Shown piece after piece: positions 32,357 through 40,236 of a stretch of DNA of 64,000 bases. Each line of letters starts with the position of its first letter. Within the stretch, counting starts at the first letter, position 1. Made by a program: the position numbers and the translations under genes. This DNA comes from Hyphomicrobiaceae bacterium (GTDB lineage Bacteria; Pseudomonadota; Alphaproteobacteria; Rhizobiales; Hyphomicrobiaceae): positions 62,001 to 126,000 of the forward strand of contig JAEUMD010000009.1 in the NCBI GenBank assembly GCA_016793635.1, written 5' to 3'. Below the pieces are notes generated by a model. That model ran no database searches. It saw only the letters and a program-made list of their open reading frames with translations, and was not told where the DNA came from.

Positions 32357-32386
32357 AAGTGCGCTACCAGGCTGCGCTACGCTCCG
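32310..32386 (-). tRNA. tRNA-Pro (anticodon CGG)
   Basis: Read on the minus strand, the 77 bases fold into a full cloverleaf: acceptor stem CGGAGCG/CGCTCCG, D arm with AGCCTGGTAGCGC, anticodon stem CTTGC/GCAAG around TTCGGGA (anticodon CGG, codon CCG), T arm GCGAG-TTCGAAT-CTCGC, discriminator A and encoded CCA. The 3' half matches the left repeat except for the compensated 50:64 pair. It is the integration target of the island and should remain functional. Confidence 0.97.
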
Positions 32387-32762
32387 ACGACAGTGCCTTT
32401 CGGCGGTCTGCCCAGCATCGCCACCCGTGCGGGCTGGCCGATGGTCCCCGTGACCGGGCTTTTCAGACTGGCCGTTCGGGAAACGGCGAGCCGCGGTTTT
32501 CTGGGGAACGCCGGGGCGTTCCGCACTGAACCTCAGCGACGGTGCTTCAGGGACGACGGGGAATACCGCTCCCGAGGCATCATTGCAAGGGCAAAACGAT
32601 GCTGGAGTAGATGCGCCGCACCGACCTTCGCGAGGCCAACGTCAATGGGCCTCAGGGCGGCCGGAAGGCAGCCGGAAAAGCATGCAAGACCAAGGGTTGA
32701 ACCGGGTGCCCGATTGCCCGTCGGCGCCCCCATCCGTCACGGTGATTAACCTTCGCGGCGCC
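32387..32762. other. Intergenic region upstream of tRNA-Pro
   Basis: These 376 bases separate the tRNA from the 3' end of the MoaD-like gene. They should contain the tRNA promoter (minus strand, just right of 32387). I see no convincing gene; short frames here have no family signature. Confidence 0.5.
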
Positions 32763-33098
32763 CTATACCACCGGCGCGCCATAGCCGTAGCTGTAGGGAA
32801 CGGGACCGGAGAACGCGATGACATCGCCATCGTCGAGCACCACGTCCTGATTGACGTTGCCACCCTGATAGAGCCCCGGCGTGATGTCCCGCCCGTTCTT
32901 GAGGACGAGGAAGATCTCGCCGAGCGGCATCTTGAACAGCGAGATCAGGTCGCCGACCGAAGCGCCCGCCGGCAGATCGAGGCTGCGGCACAAGCCATCC
33001 TGTCCGCAGTATTTGGCGAGGGAGTTGAAAAAGCGTGCCTCGATCCTGACGCGGGCGCCCTCGGCGTTGTGACCCAACATGACATCACTGCGGCTCAT
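32763..33098 (-). CDS. MoaD/ThiS-like small protein lacking the C-terminal GG
   Basis: The start at 33098 has GGAGA 8 bases upstream and gives 111 residues. The beta-grasp pattern is clear: ARVRIEARFFNSLAKYCGQ, then LDLPAGASVGDLISLFKMPLGEIFLVLKNGRDITPG and VVLDDGDVIAFSGPVPYSYGYGAPVV. MoaD and ThiS proteins carry sulfur on a terminal Gly-Gly, but this one ends GAPVV after an aromatic tail. It may therefore not be a sulfur carrier, or may need trimming. It lies at the edge of the denitrification cluster, divergent from the Crp/Fnr gene. Confidence 0.8.
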   Translation of the reverse strand: MSRSDVMLGHNAEGARVRIEARFFNSLAKYCGQDGLCRSLDLPAGASVGDLISLFKMPLGEIFLVLKNGRDITPGLYQGGNVNQDVVLDDGDVIAFSGPVPYSYGYGAPVV

Positions 33099-33488
33099 GG
33101 TGCTCTCCAACCCATTGTTTGTTCCGAGCCGGGATCATCGTCCCGCGTCAGTGTCCTTATTGGGGGTAGCAGGTTGCGTGCATACGGCGGCTCATGTTCC
33201 GCACCCCATACGCCGCGAGGCGACACCCGCGAGCAGCCCGACACGCCCCCTTCTCCGCAACCCGGCTTGCGTACCTGGCCCTCGACACGGAACACATGAA
33301 CGCCCGGTGAGGAGAGGCGCATTCCGCGCCGTTGCTCAGCATGCAGGATAGTTCGCGCGCTCCACCAATCCTTGACTTTGGTTACGCTGCCGATCCGACC
33401 TCCGGTCTATCGCAACGCTCGATACATGATACTTTCATTGCGCAGCCCGATAAACGAGGCGGCCAAACAGAAATGCCAGGGGAGCGAG
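33099..33488. other. Divergent promoter region between MoaD-like and Crp/Fnr genes
   Basis: This 390-bp gap must serve both genes. A weak FNR-like half site, TTGACTTTGGTTAC (33372-33385), is the only recognisable element. It has just one good half, so autoregulation is uncertain. No gene is supported. Confidence 0.4.
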
Positions 33489-34196
33489 ATGCTGGACGCC
33501 CGAGACTTGGCAACAGCTAAAGAGGCTGTGTTGTTCGCGAGCCTGCCGGGCGAGCTTGCCCATTCAATTCTCCAGCGCTCGTTCACCAAGACCTTCCGGC
33601 GCGGCGAGACCATCTTCCTCCAAGGCGACCCGGCGCAGAATCTCTATGTCGTTCTCGATGGGTGGGTGAAGCTCTTCCGCATTACACAGACCGGCGCGGA
33701 GGCGGTCGTCGGCGTCTTCACCAAGGGGTGCAGCTTCGGCGAAGCCGTTGCGTTCGACGGCAGTCCCTATCCTGTCTCGGCCGAGGCCGTAACCGACGCG
33801 CGCCTGCTCGTCGTGCGCTTCGGCATCCTTTCGTCCATGATGTACGAGCGTCCCGAGATAGCGCTCGCCATCGTCTCCTCGACATTCAGGCACCTGCATG
33901 GGCTCGTCGCACAGATCGAGCAGCTCAAAGCCCACACCGGTGCTCAGCGCGTCGCGGAGTTCCTGCTCGAGTTGTGCAGCATAGATGACGGCTCGTGCAC
34001 CATCACACTGCCCTACGACAAGACGCTGATTGCCGGTCGCCTCGGTATGCAGCCGCCGAGTTTGTCGCGTGCCTTCAACCGCCTCGAAGAACTCGGTGTC
34101 ACCATCACGCACAATCAGGCGCGCATCGAGGATGTCACGGCACTGCGCGACTACATGCGCGAGGATCGCAGCGCACCCTGGCGCAAGGCCGAGTAG
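33489..34196 (+). CDS. Crp/Fnr-family regulator, probable NO/denitrification regulator (NNR/DNR type)
   Basis: The 235-residue protein (ATG 33489 after GGGGAGCGAG) has an N-terminal cyclic-nucleotide-like sensor barrel (about 15-130, with GETIFLQGDPAQNLYVVLDGWVKLF), a long dimer helix, and a C-terminal helix-turn-helix (LIAGRLGMQPPSLSRAFNRLEELG, about 185-208). It lacks the cysteine cluster that Fnr uses for an iron-sulfur centre. This fits the heme-type NNR/DNR branch or an FixK-like branch. Its place beside nor and nir operons with two FNR-type boxes suggests it activates them. The exact branch is inferred. Confidence 0.85.
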   Translation: MLDARDLATAKEAVLFASLPGELAHSILQRSFTKTFRRGETIFLQGDPAQNLYVVLDGWVKLFRITQTGAEAVVGVFTKGCSFGEAVAFDGSPYPVSAEAVTDARLLVVRFGILSSMMYERPEIALAIVSSTFRHLHGLVAQIEQLKAHTGAQRVAEFLLELCSIDDGSCTITLPYDKTLIAGRLGMQPPSLSRAFNRLEELGVTITHNQARIEDVTALRDYMREDRSAPWRKAE

Positions 34197-34242
34197 AACG
34201 ACGCCGGATAGCGTTCGTCGAAATTGCGGCACCGCATCGCGC

Positions 34243-34488
34243 TCATGTCCTGCCACCTATGCCCTCGGCAATCCGCCGGGCCATCCAGATCGCCGGCAGT
34301 AGGCCGACGGCCGCGCCTGCGATGCCGCCGGCCATCAGCCCGGCGAACCCGAACGGCGCCAGGGCCGGGACAGAAAGCACCACGAACGCGCCGTTGATCG
34401 CGCCGGCGGGGCCCATCAGCGCATAGCAGAATACGAGCAGCCAACGCGGCGTGCGCTGCTTCTCCGTCGTCCCTGTTGGCGCGGCCAT
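34243..34488 (-). CDS. Small membrane protein at the end of the nor operon
   Basis: From ATG 34488 it has 81 residues with two hydrophobic spans (about 15-37, and 43-64 rich in Gly and Ala) and short polar ends. It follows norF by 4 bp and is on the same strand, so it is probably cotranscribed. Its spans do not match NorF or the cytochrome oxidase subunits clearly, and no family is recognised. It could be an accessory subunit of the NO reductase complex. Confidence 0.68.
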   Translation of the reverse strand: MAAPTGTTEKQRTPRWLLVFCYALMGPAGAINGAFVVLSVPALAPFGFAGLMAGGIAGAAVGLLPAIWMARRIAEGIGGRT

Positions 34489-34492
34489 GGCG

Positions 34493-34765
34493 CTACGATC
34501 CTCCCGTACCGATGAGATAGGCAGCGAACCCGAGCGCGAGGAAGGCGCCGAGCACGACGTCGAAAGCGCCGGTCCAGAATCTTGACGCACCGATTTTCAG
34601 ATAGCGCGTGAGAATGATACGGCCCTTAAGGCCCGCGAGAGCCAGCACGCACGCAGCGACGGCGATGCGCCAATCTCCCCCCGGCTCGAACAGCGTCAGC
34701 GCGGTCGTCATCGCGCTGAGCCCAACGAGCCAGCCCCATGCTCCGATCAGCTCACGCGCGCCCAT
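34493..34765 (-). CDS. norF: NorF-like small membrane subunit (cytochrome c oxidase subunit IV type)
   Basis: The 90-residue protein has three hydrophobic spans. The middle motif LAGLKGRIILTRYLKIG near residue 45-60 is characteristic of the prokaryotic cytochrome c oxidase subunit IV family, to which NorF belongs. The gene follows norE by 3 bp in the usual norCBQDEF order. NorF is needed for full NO reductase activity in Paracoccus, but its exact role is unknown. Confidence 0.82.
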   Translation of the reverse strand: MGARELIGAWGWLVGLSAMTTALTLFEPGGDWRIAVAACVLALAGLKGRIILTRYLKIGASRFWTGAFDVVLGAFLALGFAAYLIGTGGS

Positions 34766-34768
34766 GGC

Positions 34769-35341
34769 TCACCTCAGCAGGTAGATGATCGGGAACAAGA
34801 GCACCCACACGAGATCGACCATGTGCCAGAACGCGACCGCCGTCTCCATGTTGCGCGTGCTGTCGTAGATCGCGACGAGTCCGAGGATCGCGATCCCGGC
34901 GACGACATGGGCCGCATGAAAGCCCGTCACGAGAAAGTAGAACATGAAGAACGGGCTCGACTCAGGGCCGATGCCACGCGCCGCCTTATCGGCATACTCG
35001 AGGCCCTTGATCGCCAGGAATACGATGCCGAGCGACGCCGCCGCGCCGAGCAACCATCGCGCACGAACGCGATTGCCCACTTCGCGTGCCGCCACCGCGA
35101 GCGCCGCAGCCAGACCGCTCGTCACCAAAACGATCGTGTTGACCGCACCGGCGGTGCGGTCGAGCAGCGCCTGATCCGCGGCGAACCCCTGCGGATCGGT
35201 CGCACGGACACCGAGGAACGCGAGAAGCGCCAAACCGAACACGAGCAGTTCGCTCGCAATCAAGACCCACATCATCAGGTCACCCGGCAGCTCGCCGAGC
35301 ACGCCCCAGCCATCGTCGTCACGACCATGCTCATTCTCCAC
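34769..35341 (-). CDS. norE: NorE, cytochrome c oxidase subunit III-like protein
   Basis: The 190-residue membrane protein has about five spans. Its segments LPGDLMMWVLIASELLVFGLALLAF, FFMFYFLVTGFHAAHVVAG and WHMVDLVWVLLFPIIYLL are those of subunit III of heme-copper oxidases. NorE is the version found in NO reductase operons and supports assembly or stability of NorCB. It is shorter than true subunit III, as usual for NorE. It starts 12 bp after norD. Confidence 0.9.
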   Translation of the reverse strand: MENEHGRDDDGWGVLGELPGDLMMWVLIASELLVFGLALLAFLGVRATDPQGFAADQALLDRTAGAVNTIVLVTSGLAAALAVAAREVGNRVRARWLLGAAASLGIVFLAIKGLEYADKAARGIGPESSPFFMFYFLVTGFHAAHVVAGIAILGLVAIYDSTRNMETAVAFWHMVDLVWVLLFPIIYLLR

Positions 35342-35353
35342 GATCGAGCTACC

Positions 35354-37306
35354 CTATCCGCTGACCAGATGCCGGTAGATCTGCGGCAGCGCCGTCGTCA
35401 GCTTCTCAGGCTCGGGAATGACCGCGAAACCGCCGCGACCGAAGATGCGCGCGAACGACGCCTGCGCCTTGGTATCGATCGTAACGCCGAACACCGATTG
35501 GCCGCGCCGTCGCGACTCACGCACGGCCATGTGGCTGTCCTCGACACCATGCCGCCCTTCGTAGTGATCGAGATCGTTCGGCTTGCCGTCCGTTATCACC
35601 AGCAGCAGCCGGCGCTGGCGCGGATGTCCCGCGAGCTCCCGTGATACGTGCCGGATCGCCGCGCCGAGCCGCGTGTAGAAACCTGGCCGCAGCCCTGCTA
35701 TCCGCGCTTCGACGCCTGTTCCCATCGGCTCGGCAAAATCCTTCACCCGTTGCACATAGACACGGTCGCGACGTAGCGACGAGAACGCGTGGATAGCGGT
35801 GTCGTCGCCGCAGGCATCGAGCCCCCAGGCGAGGGCGATCAGCGCCTCGCGCTCGATGTCGATGACCTGGCGCTCGGCGACGGCGCTCTCGGTCGAACGT
35901 GACGAGTCGAGCAGAATCGATACTCCCAGATCGCGATCCTGGTTGCGGCTTGCGCGATAGACGCGGTCGTCATGCTCGCCGGTCGCGATCAGATCGACAC
36001 GAGACGCGATGACCCCTTCGATATCCAGCTCCTCACCGTCGATCTGGCGCGCGAGATGAATTCGCTTCGGCCTCAGAGCCTCGAACTGGCGCCGCACCCT
36101 GCGTATGCGCCGACGCGTCATGGCACACTCGAGGAACGCCGGCGTCGTCTCGGCGGGCGGCGCGTCCATCGCCAGCACACGACAGTACGCGGGCAGATAA
36201 GCGCGGGCGCGGTGATCCCACTCGGGGTAGACGTGCTTGCCGGCCAGCCGCTCCAGCTCGACGTCCTCGGGCGCGAGATCGAGATGCAGCTTCAGCCGCG
36301 TACGGGCGCGCTGCGGCACCTTTGTCAGCGCCAACTCCTCCTGATCGTCCGCCGCCTTCTTCGCAGCATCCTCGTCGTCGTCCTCGACACGGCGGTTGAG
36401 ATTAAGAAACTCGGTCCACGACAAGATCGCCTCGAACTTGTGCAAGACGAGGCTGTCCTTGCGCGCGGCTTCGTCCGCGTTCTTGCGCGCCGCGCGCAAT
36501 GTTTTCTCGTTCGCCTCCGCGCCAGGCGCTTCGGCCTCGTGATTTTCTCCCTCGTTCTGATCGCCCGGCACTCGGCAGCGCTTCTCCCGCACGTCGGGCC
36601 ACATGACAACCGGTTCGAACGGGCGATACCCGCGTGGAGCGACGAATTGCGAGAGATCTGCTGCTTCGCGATGCACGGCAACCGAGATCGCCCATGCTAG
36701 CGACTCCACGGGCGGCGGCCCGCCGAGGAGATGGCGCGTCGCTACCTCGACGGCAGCCTCGACATGGGGCAGACGGCGGTCACGCCGGGCCGCCAGCACC
36801 TCGGACCTGAGGCCCGTATGGAGCGTGCGCAGCCCGGGACATGCGGACAGGGTATCGCGTGTCGTACGCGCCGCCGCCTGCAACGCTCGGATGTCGGCCC
36901 GCAGCGGATCCTGCTCGGAGCGGCTATGCCCCGCGTGCACGGCAGCTGCCGCTATCCAGATGTAAAGCGCTTCGTTCTTCTCCGCCGTATCGAGGAGCGC
37001 GAGTTCCTCCGGAAGACGCAACACCTCACCGTCGAAGCTCGTCCTCGCCACAGCCTCCGCCGTCGCCCCGAGGGCGCGCCTCCACGACAAGCGATGGTGT
37101 GAGACCTGCGGCGCAGACGCCTTGATCTCGACGTCGCGGGCGCCGCCAAGCCCACGGAACAGCACACCGAGCCGCCCGCGCATATCGTCCAGCCGAACGC
37201 TCGCGGCGGCGTGCTGCCGCGGCGCATCGAGCGAGGAGGCGAACACGTGCCACAGCTTGCCGACGCTTTCCTCTGGCTCCCAGGGTTCGAACTCAAGGTC
37301 CCTCAT
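35354..37306 (-). CDS. norD: NorD, VWA-domain activation protein
   Basis: NorD works with the AAA protein NorQ to mature NO reductase, probably by inserting the non-heme iron. The 650-residue protein has a long N-terminal helical region with an acidic central part (about 250-330, with DDDEDAAKKAADDQEE). A C-terminal von Willebrand A domain has a metal-ion site DSSRS (near 452-456) and the later TRLGAAIRH threonine and ITDGKPND aspartate. Length and motifs match the family. It starts 11 bp after norQ. Confidence 0.92.
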   Translation of the reverse strand: MRDLEFEPWEPEESVGKLWHVFASSLDAPRQHAAASVRLDDMRGRLGVLFRGLGGARDVEIKASAPQVSHHRLSWRRALGATAEAVARTSFDGEVLRLPEELALLDTAEKNEALYIWIAAAAVHAGHSRSEQDPLRADIRALQAAARTTRDTLSACPGLRTLHTGLRSEVLAARRDRRLPHVEAAVEVATRHLLGGPPPVESLAWAISVAVHREAADLSQFVAPRGYRPFEPVVMWPDVREKRCRVPGDQNEGENHEAEAPGAEANEKTLRAARKNADEAARKDSLVLHKFEAILSWTEFLNLNRRVEDDDEDAAKKAADDQEELALTKVPQRARTRLKLHLDLAPEDVELERLAGKHVYPEWDHRARAYLPAYCRVLAMDAPPAETTPAFLECAMTRRRIRRVRRQFEALRPKRIHLARQIDGEELDIEGVIASRVDLIATGEHDDRVYRASRNQDRDLGVSILLDSSRSTESAVAERQVIDIEREALIALAWGLDACGDDTAIHAFSSLRRDRVYVQRVKDFAEPMGTGVEARIAGLRPGFYTRLGAAIRHVSRELAGHPRQRRLLLVITDGKPNDLDHYEGRHGVEDSHMAVRESRRRGQSVFGVTIDTKAQASFARIFGRGGFAVIPEPEKLTTALPQIYRHLVSG

Positions 37307-37317
37307 CGGGCTGCTCC

Positions 37318-38127
37318 TCAGCCGTACACCGCCGCGACGAGATCGAGCAGGCCCCGCTTCACATCGGCATCATCGCTCAAAGGTTCGATCAGCGCCACGC
37401 GAACTGCGTGATCAATCGGCATGCCCGAACCGATCAAGGTGGCGCAGTAGACGAGCAGGCGAGTCGAGACGCCCTCCTCGAGATCCTGCCCCTTGAGCGC
37501 GCGCAACTTGCCGGCGAGCCTTATCAATGGCGCGACCTTCTCGCGCGGGAGCCCGCTCTCGGATGCGACAATCTCAATTTCTCGCTGAGCCGGCGGGAAA
37601 TCGAAATCGATCGCAAGAAAGCGCTGGCGCGTCGACGGTTTGAGCGTCTTGAGAATGTTCTGGTAGCCCGGGTTATAGGAGGCGACCAGCATGAACTCGT
37701 CCGGCGCTACGAGGACCTCTCCGGTCCGCTCGATCGGCAGGATGCGGCGGTCGTCCGTCAACGGGTGCAGCACGACGGTGACGTCCTTGCGCGCTTCCAC
37801 CACCTCGTCGAGATAGCAGATCGCGCCGTGGCGCACCGCCCGAGTGAGCGGCCCATCGATCCACTCCGTTTCGCCCCCCTTCAGCAGGTAGCGGCCGATG
37901 AGATCGGCGGCAGAAAGATCGTCGTGGCACGACACCGTATAGAGCGGGCGCCCGAGCCGCGCCGCCATATGCGCGACGTACCTCGTCTTTCCGCAGCCTG
38001 TCGGCCCCTTGATGAGCAACGGCATGCGACAGCGATAGGCCGCCTCGAATACTTCGCATTCGTCCGCGACGGGAAGGTAGAAGGGGGCAACCGCCCCCTT
38101 CGTCTCAGCGTTGGTCGCAGTCTTCAT
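37318..38127 (-). CDS. norQ: NorQ, MoxR-type AAA+ ATPase
   Basis: The 269-residue protein is a complete MoxR-group AAA+ ATPase. Visible motifs are Walker A GPTGCGKTRYV (about 40-50), Walker B ICYLDEVVEARKD (about 107-119), a sensor region LVASYNPGYQN, an arginine finger in TRQRF and the lid domain to the end. It pairs with NorD to activate NO reductase. It lies between norB and norD with gaps of 4 and 11 bp, so the operon is tight. Confidence 0.94.
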   Translation of the reverse strand: MKTATNAETKGAVAPFYLPVADECEVFEAAYRCRMPLLIKGPTGCGKTRYVAHMAARLGRPLYTVSCHDDLSAADLIGRYLLKGGETEWIDGPLTRAVRHGAICYLDEVVEARKDVTVVLHPLTDDRRILPIERTGEVLVAPDEFMLVASYNPGYQNILKTLKPSTRQRFLAIDFDFPPAQREIEIVASESGLPREKVAPLIRLAGKLRALKGQDLEEGVSTRLLVYCATLIGSGMPIDHAVRVALIEPLSDDADVKRGLLDLVAAVYG

Positions 38128-38131
38128 CGCC

Positions 38132-39505
38132 TCACTCCGCCGGGCTGAGCTTCACCGGACCGCCGGCCGAGATCACCTCCCGGCGCGGCACCAGGATCGC
38201 GTAGACGAACAGCACCGCGCCGAGCACCACCGCGACACCCGCGCCGAAGCGCATGAGGTAAAAGACGTGGAGCTGATCCTGCACGTCCATGTAGTTCTGC
38301 CCGAGGACACGCTGGAGATGAGTCTGCACCGTGCCCGCGAACGTCAGCACGAACGTCATGAACGCCATGCCACCCGACATCAGCCAGAAGCTCGCCATGT
38401 TGAGCACCTGATTGTAGGGATCGCGGTTGCGAAGAATCGGGAAGGCGTAGGAGAAGATCGCGAGATTGAGCGACACGTAGGCACCGAAGAAGGCCAGATG
38501 CCCGTGCGCTGCCGTGATCTGCGTGCCGTGCGTGTAGTAATTGACGCCGTGCAGCGTATGCATGAAGCCCCACACGCCCGCGCCGAAGAAAGCCAGCGTC
38601 GTCGTACCGAGCGACCAGAGCAGCGCCGCTTTGTTGGGATGCTCGCGGCGACCCTTCCACACCATGACGAAGCTGAAAACCATCATCAGGAAGAACGGGA
38701 TGACCTCGAGGCTCGAGAAGATCGAGCCGATCCACTGCCAGTATCCGGGCGTGCCGATCCAATAGTAATGATGGCCGGTTCCGAGAATCCCCGTGAACAG
38801 CGATGTCGCGACGATCACGTACAGCCACTTCTCGACGATCTCGCGGTCGACGCCGGTGAGCTTGAGCATCAGATAGGCGAGGATCGACGCCATCACGAGC
38901 TCCCACACGCCCTCGACCCACAGATGCACGACGTACCACCAGTACATCTTGTCGAGGCTGAGGTTCGCCGGGTTGTAGAAGGCGAAAAGGAACATCAGCG
39001 CAATGCCCCACAACCCGATCAGAAGCACGTTTGTCACCGCAGTCTTGCGACCGGCGAGCACCGTCATCGAGATGTTGTAGAGGAACATGAGCGCCGCGAC
39101 GACGATGCCCATCTTTACCCAGAGCGGCTGCTCGAGGAATTCGCGCCCTTCCTTGCCGAGCAGAAAGTTGCCGCGGAACAGGTCGAACACGTAGGTGACG
39201 ACGACGCCGGCGGTGCCGAGCACCAGGATGGCGAGCTGGATGTAGGCGAGCTTGGGTGAGTGAATCTCCCGCTCTGCTTCCTCCGGTATGATGAAGTAGG
39301 CGGCACCGAAGAAGCCAAGCAGAAGCCAAACGACGAGCGAGTTGGTGTGAAGCATGCGAACGATATTGAACGGCAGCAGCTCCGACAGGGTGTTCGGCGA
39401 GACGTAGATCCAGCCGGCGAGCAGCCCCCCCGACACTTGCACGACGAACAGGATCATCGCCGTAAGGAAGTAGGCGAACGCGATTTTCTGGCTTTCGTAT
39501 TTCAT
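38132..39505 (-). CDS. norB: NorB, cytochrome-c-dependent nitric oxide reductase large subunit
   Basis: NorB reduces two NO to N2O at a heme b3/non-heme iron site in the inner membrane. The 457-residue sequence has the twelve-span pattern of a heme-copper oxidase. Metal-ligand regions are conserved: HLWVEGVWELV (His and the essential glutamates), GHHYYWIG (paired His) and AAHGHLAFFGAYV (heme ligands). It has no N-terminal extension, so this is the cNor, not the quinol qNor. It follows norC by 21 bp and starts at 39505. Confidence 0.97.
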   Translation of the reverse strand: MKYESQKIAFAYFLTAMILFVVQVSGGLLAGWIYVSPNTLSELLPFNIVRMLHTNSLVVWLLLGFFGAAYFIIPEEAEREIHSPKLAYIQLAILVLGTAGVVVTYVFDLFRGNFLLGKEGREFLEQPLWVKMGIVVAALMFLYNISMTVLAGRKTAVTNVLLIGLWGIALMFLFAFYNPANLSLDKMYWWYVVHLWVEGVWELVMASILAYLMLKLTGVDREIVEKWLYVIVATSLFTGILGTGHHYYWIGTPGYWQWIGSIFSSLEVIPFFLMMVFSFVMVWKGRREHPNKAALLWSLGTTTLAFFGAGVWGFMHTLHGVNYYTHGTQITAAHGHLAFFGAYVSLNLAIFSYAFPILRNRDPYNQVLNMASFWLMSGGMAFMTFVLTFAGTVQTHLQRVLGQNYMDVQDQLHVFYLMRFGAGVAVVLGAVLFVYAILVPRREVISAGGPVKLSPAE

Positions 39506-39526
39506 GACGTCTGTCTCCCGTTCGTC

Positions 39527-39979
39527 TCAGCCGGAATCCTTGGGCGGCCAGTTCTTTGTGTCTGTCTTGTCGGCCCAGATCAGGAAGTTCGCGAGATCGC
39601 GGATCTCATTGTCGGTCAGGTGAAAGCGCGGCATCTGCCGACGGCCGGCAATGCGCGTGGGCTGCGCCTCCATCCATCCCTTGAGCGTCTGGAAGGCGTC
39701 GTCCGGCTTGTCGATCACGCCCCATCGCGTCATCACATTGCCGACCTCGGGCGCGAAGTACGCGCCTTCACCGTGCAACGTGTGGCAGTTGATGCAGGCG
39801 TGCTCCTCCCATATGCGCTTCCCGCGCGTTACCGAGTCGGTGAGGGGCGTCGCAGCCGTGGATGTGCCAACGATGTAGAGGTGGCTGTGGATCGACAGCC
39901 CCAGGAAAATGAGAATGAAGAATATGGACCCGCCGTAGAAGATGTTGCGGGCCATGGATTTGGTCATGACTTCGCGCAT
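39527..39979 (-). CDS. norC: NorC, membrane-anchored cytochrome c subunit of NO reductase
   Basis: The start at 39979 follows GGAGG; a longer frame to 40177 would destroy the membrane-anchor arrangement. The 150-residue protein has one anchor (about 12-32, IFYGGSIFFILIFLGLSIHSH) and a periplasmic cytochrome c domain with CINCHT (about 62-67) and an axial-Met region RRQMPRF. NorC passes electrons to NorB. It is the first gene of norCBQDEF and is preceded by an NNR-type box at 40050-40063. Confidence 0.96.
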   Translation of the reverse strand: MREVMTKSMARNIFYGGSIFFILIFLGLSIHSHLYIVGTSTAATPLTDSVTRGKRIWEEHACINCHTLHGEGAYFAPEVGNVMTRWGVIDKPDDAFQTLKGWMEAQPTRIAGRRQMPRFHLTDNEIRDLANFLIWADKTDTKNWPPKDSG

Positions 39980-40049
39980 GGCGCTTGCCTCCTTGCGACA
40001 CCGGCATTCGAGAGCGAACGAAGTCTCGCAGGCGGAGCGCCGGGTGCCT

Positions 40050-40063
40050 TTAACGAAAGGCAA
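40050..40063. promoter_or_regulatory. FNR/NNR-type box upstream of norC
   Basis: TTAAC-GAAA-GGCAA matches the TTAAC-N4-GTCAA/TTGAC-N4-GTCAA box of FNR and NNR regulators with one mismatch in the right half. It is 71 bp upstream of the norC start, a usual distance, and the Crp/Fnr gene at 33489 is the obvious candidate to bind it. Confidence 0.6.
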
Positions 40064-40236
40064 GCGCACCGAATAAGTGCCATCTCGACGGTCGCAGAGA
40101 AGGACGGTGCGAACAGCTCGCATCGCGTGCACCGCCTTCCCGCGCGAAGGAAGCTTCGCGCCTAGCGACGGAGACATGCGCTCAAGCGAATACTCGAACG
40201 GTTAAGCTCGATGGCTGGCGTGTGACGGTCTTCCGG

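Noticed and set aside
33372-33385. FNR-type box before the Crp/Fnr gene
   Set aside because: TTGAC-N4-GTTAC has only one good half; mentioned under the intergenic entry but not called as a site.
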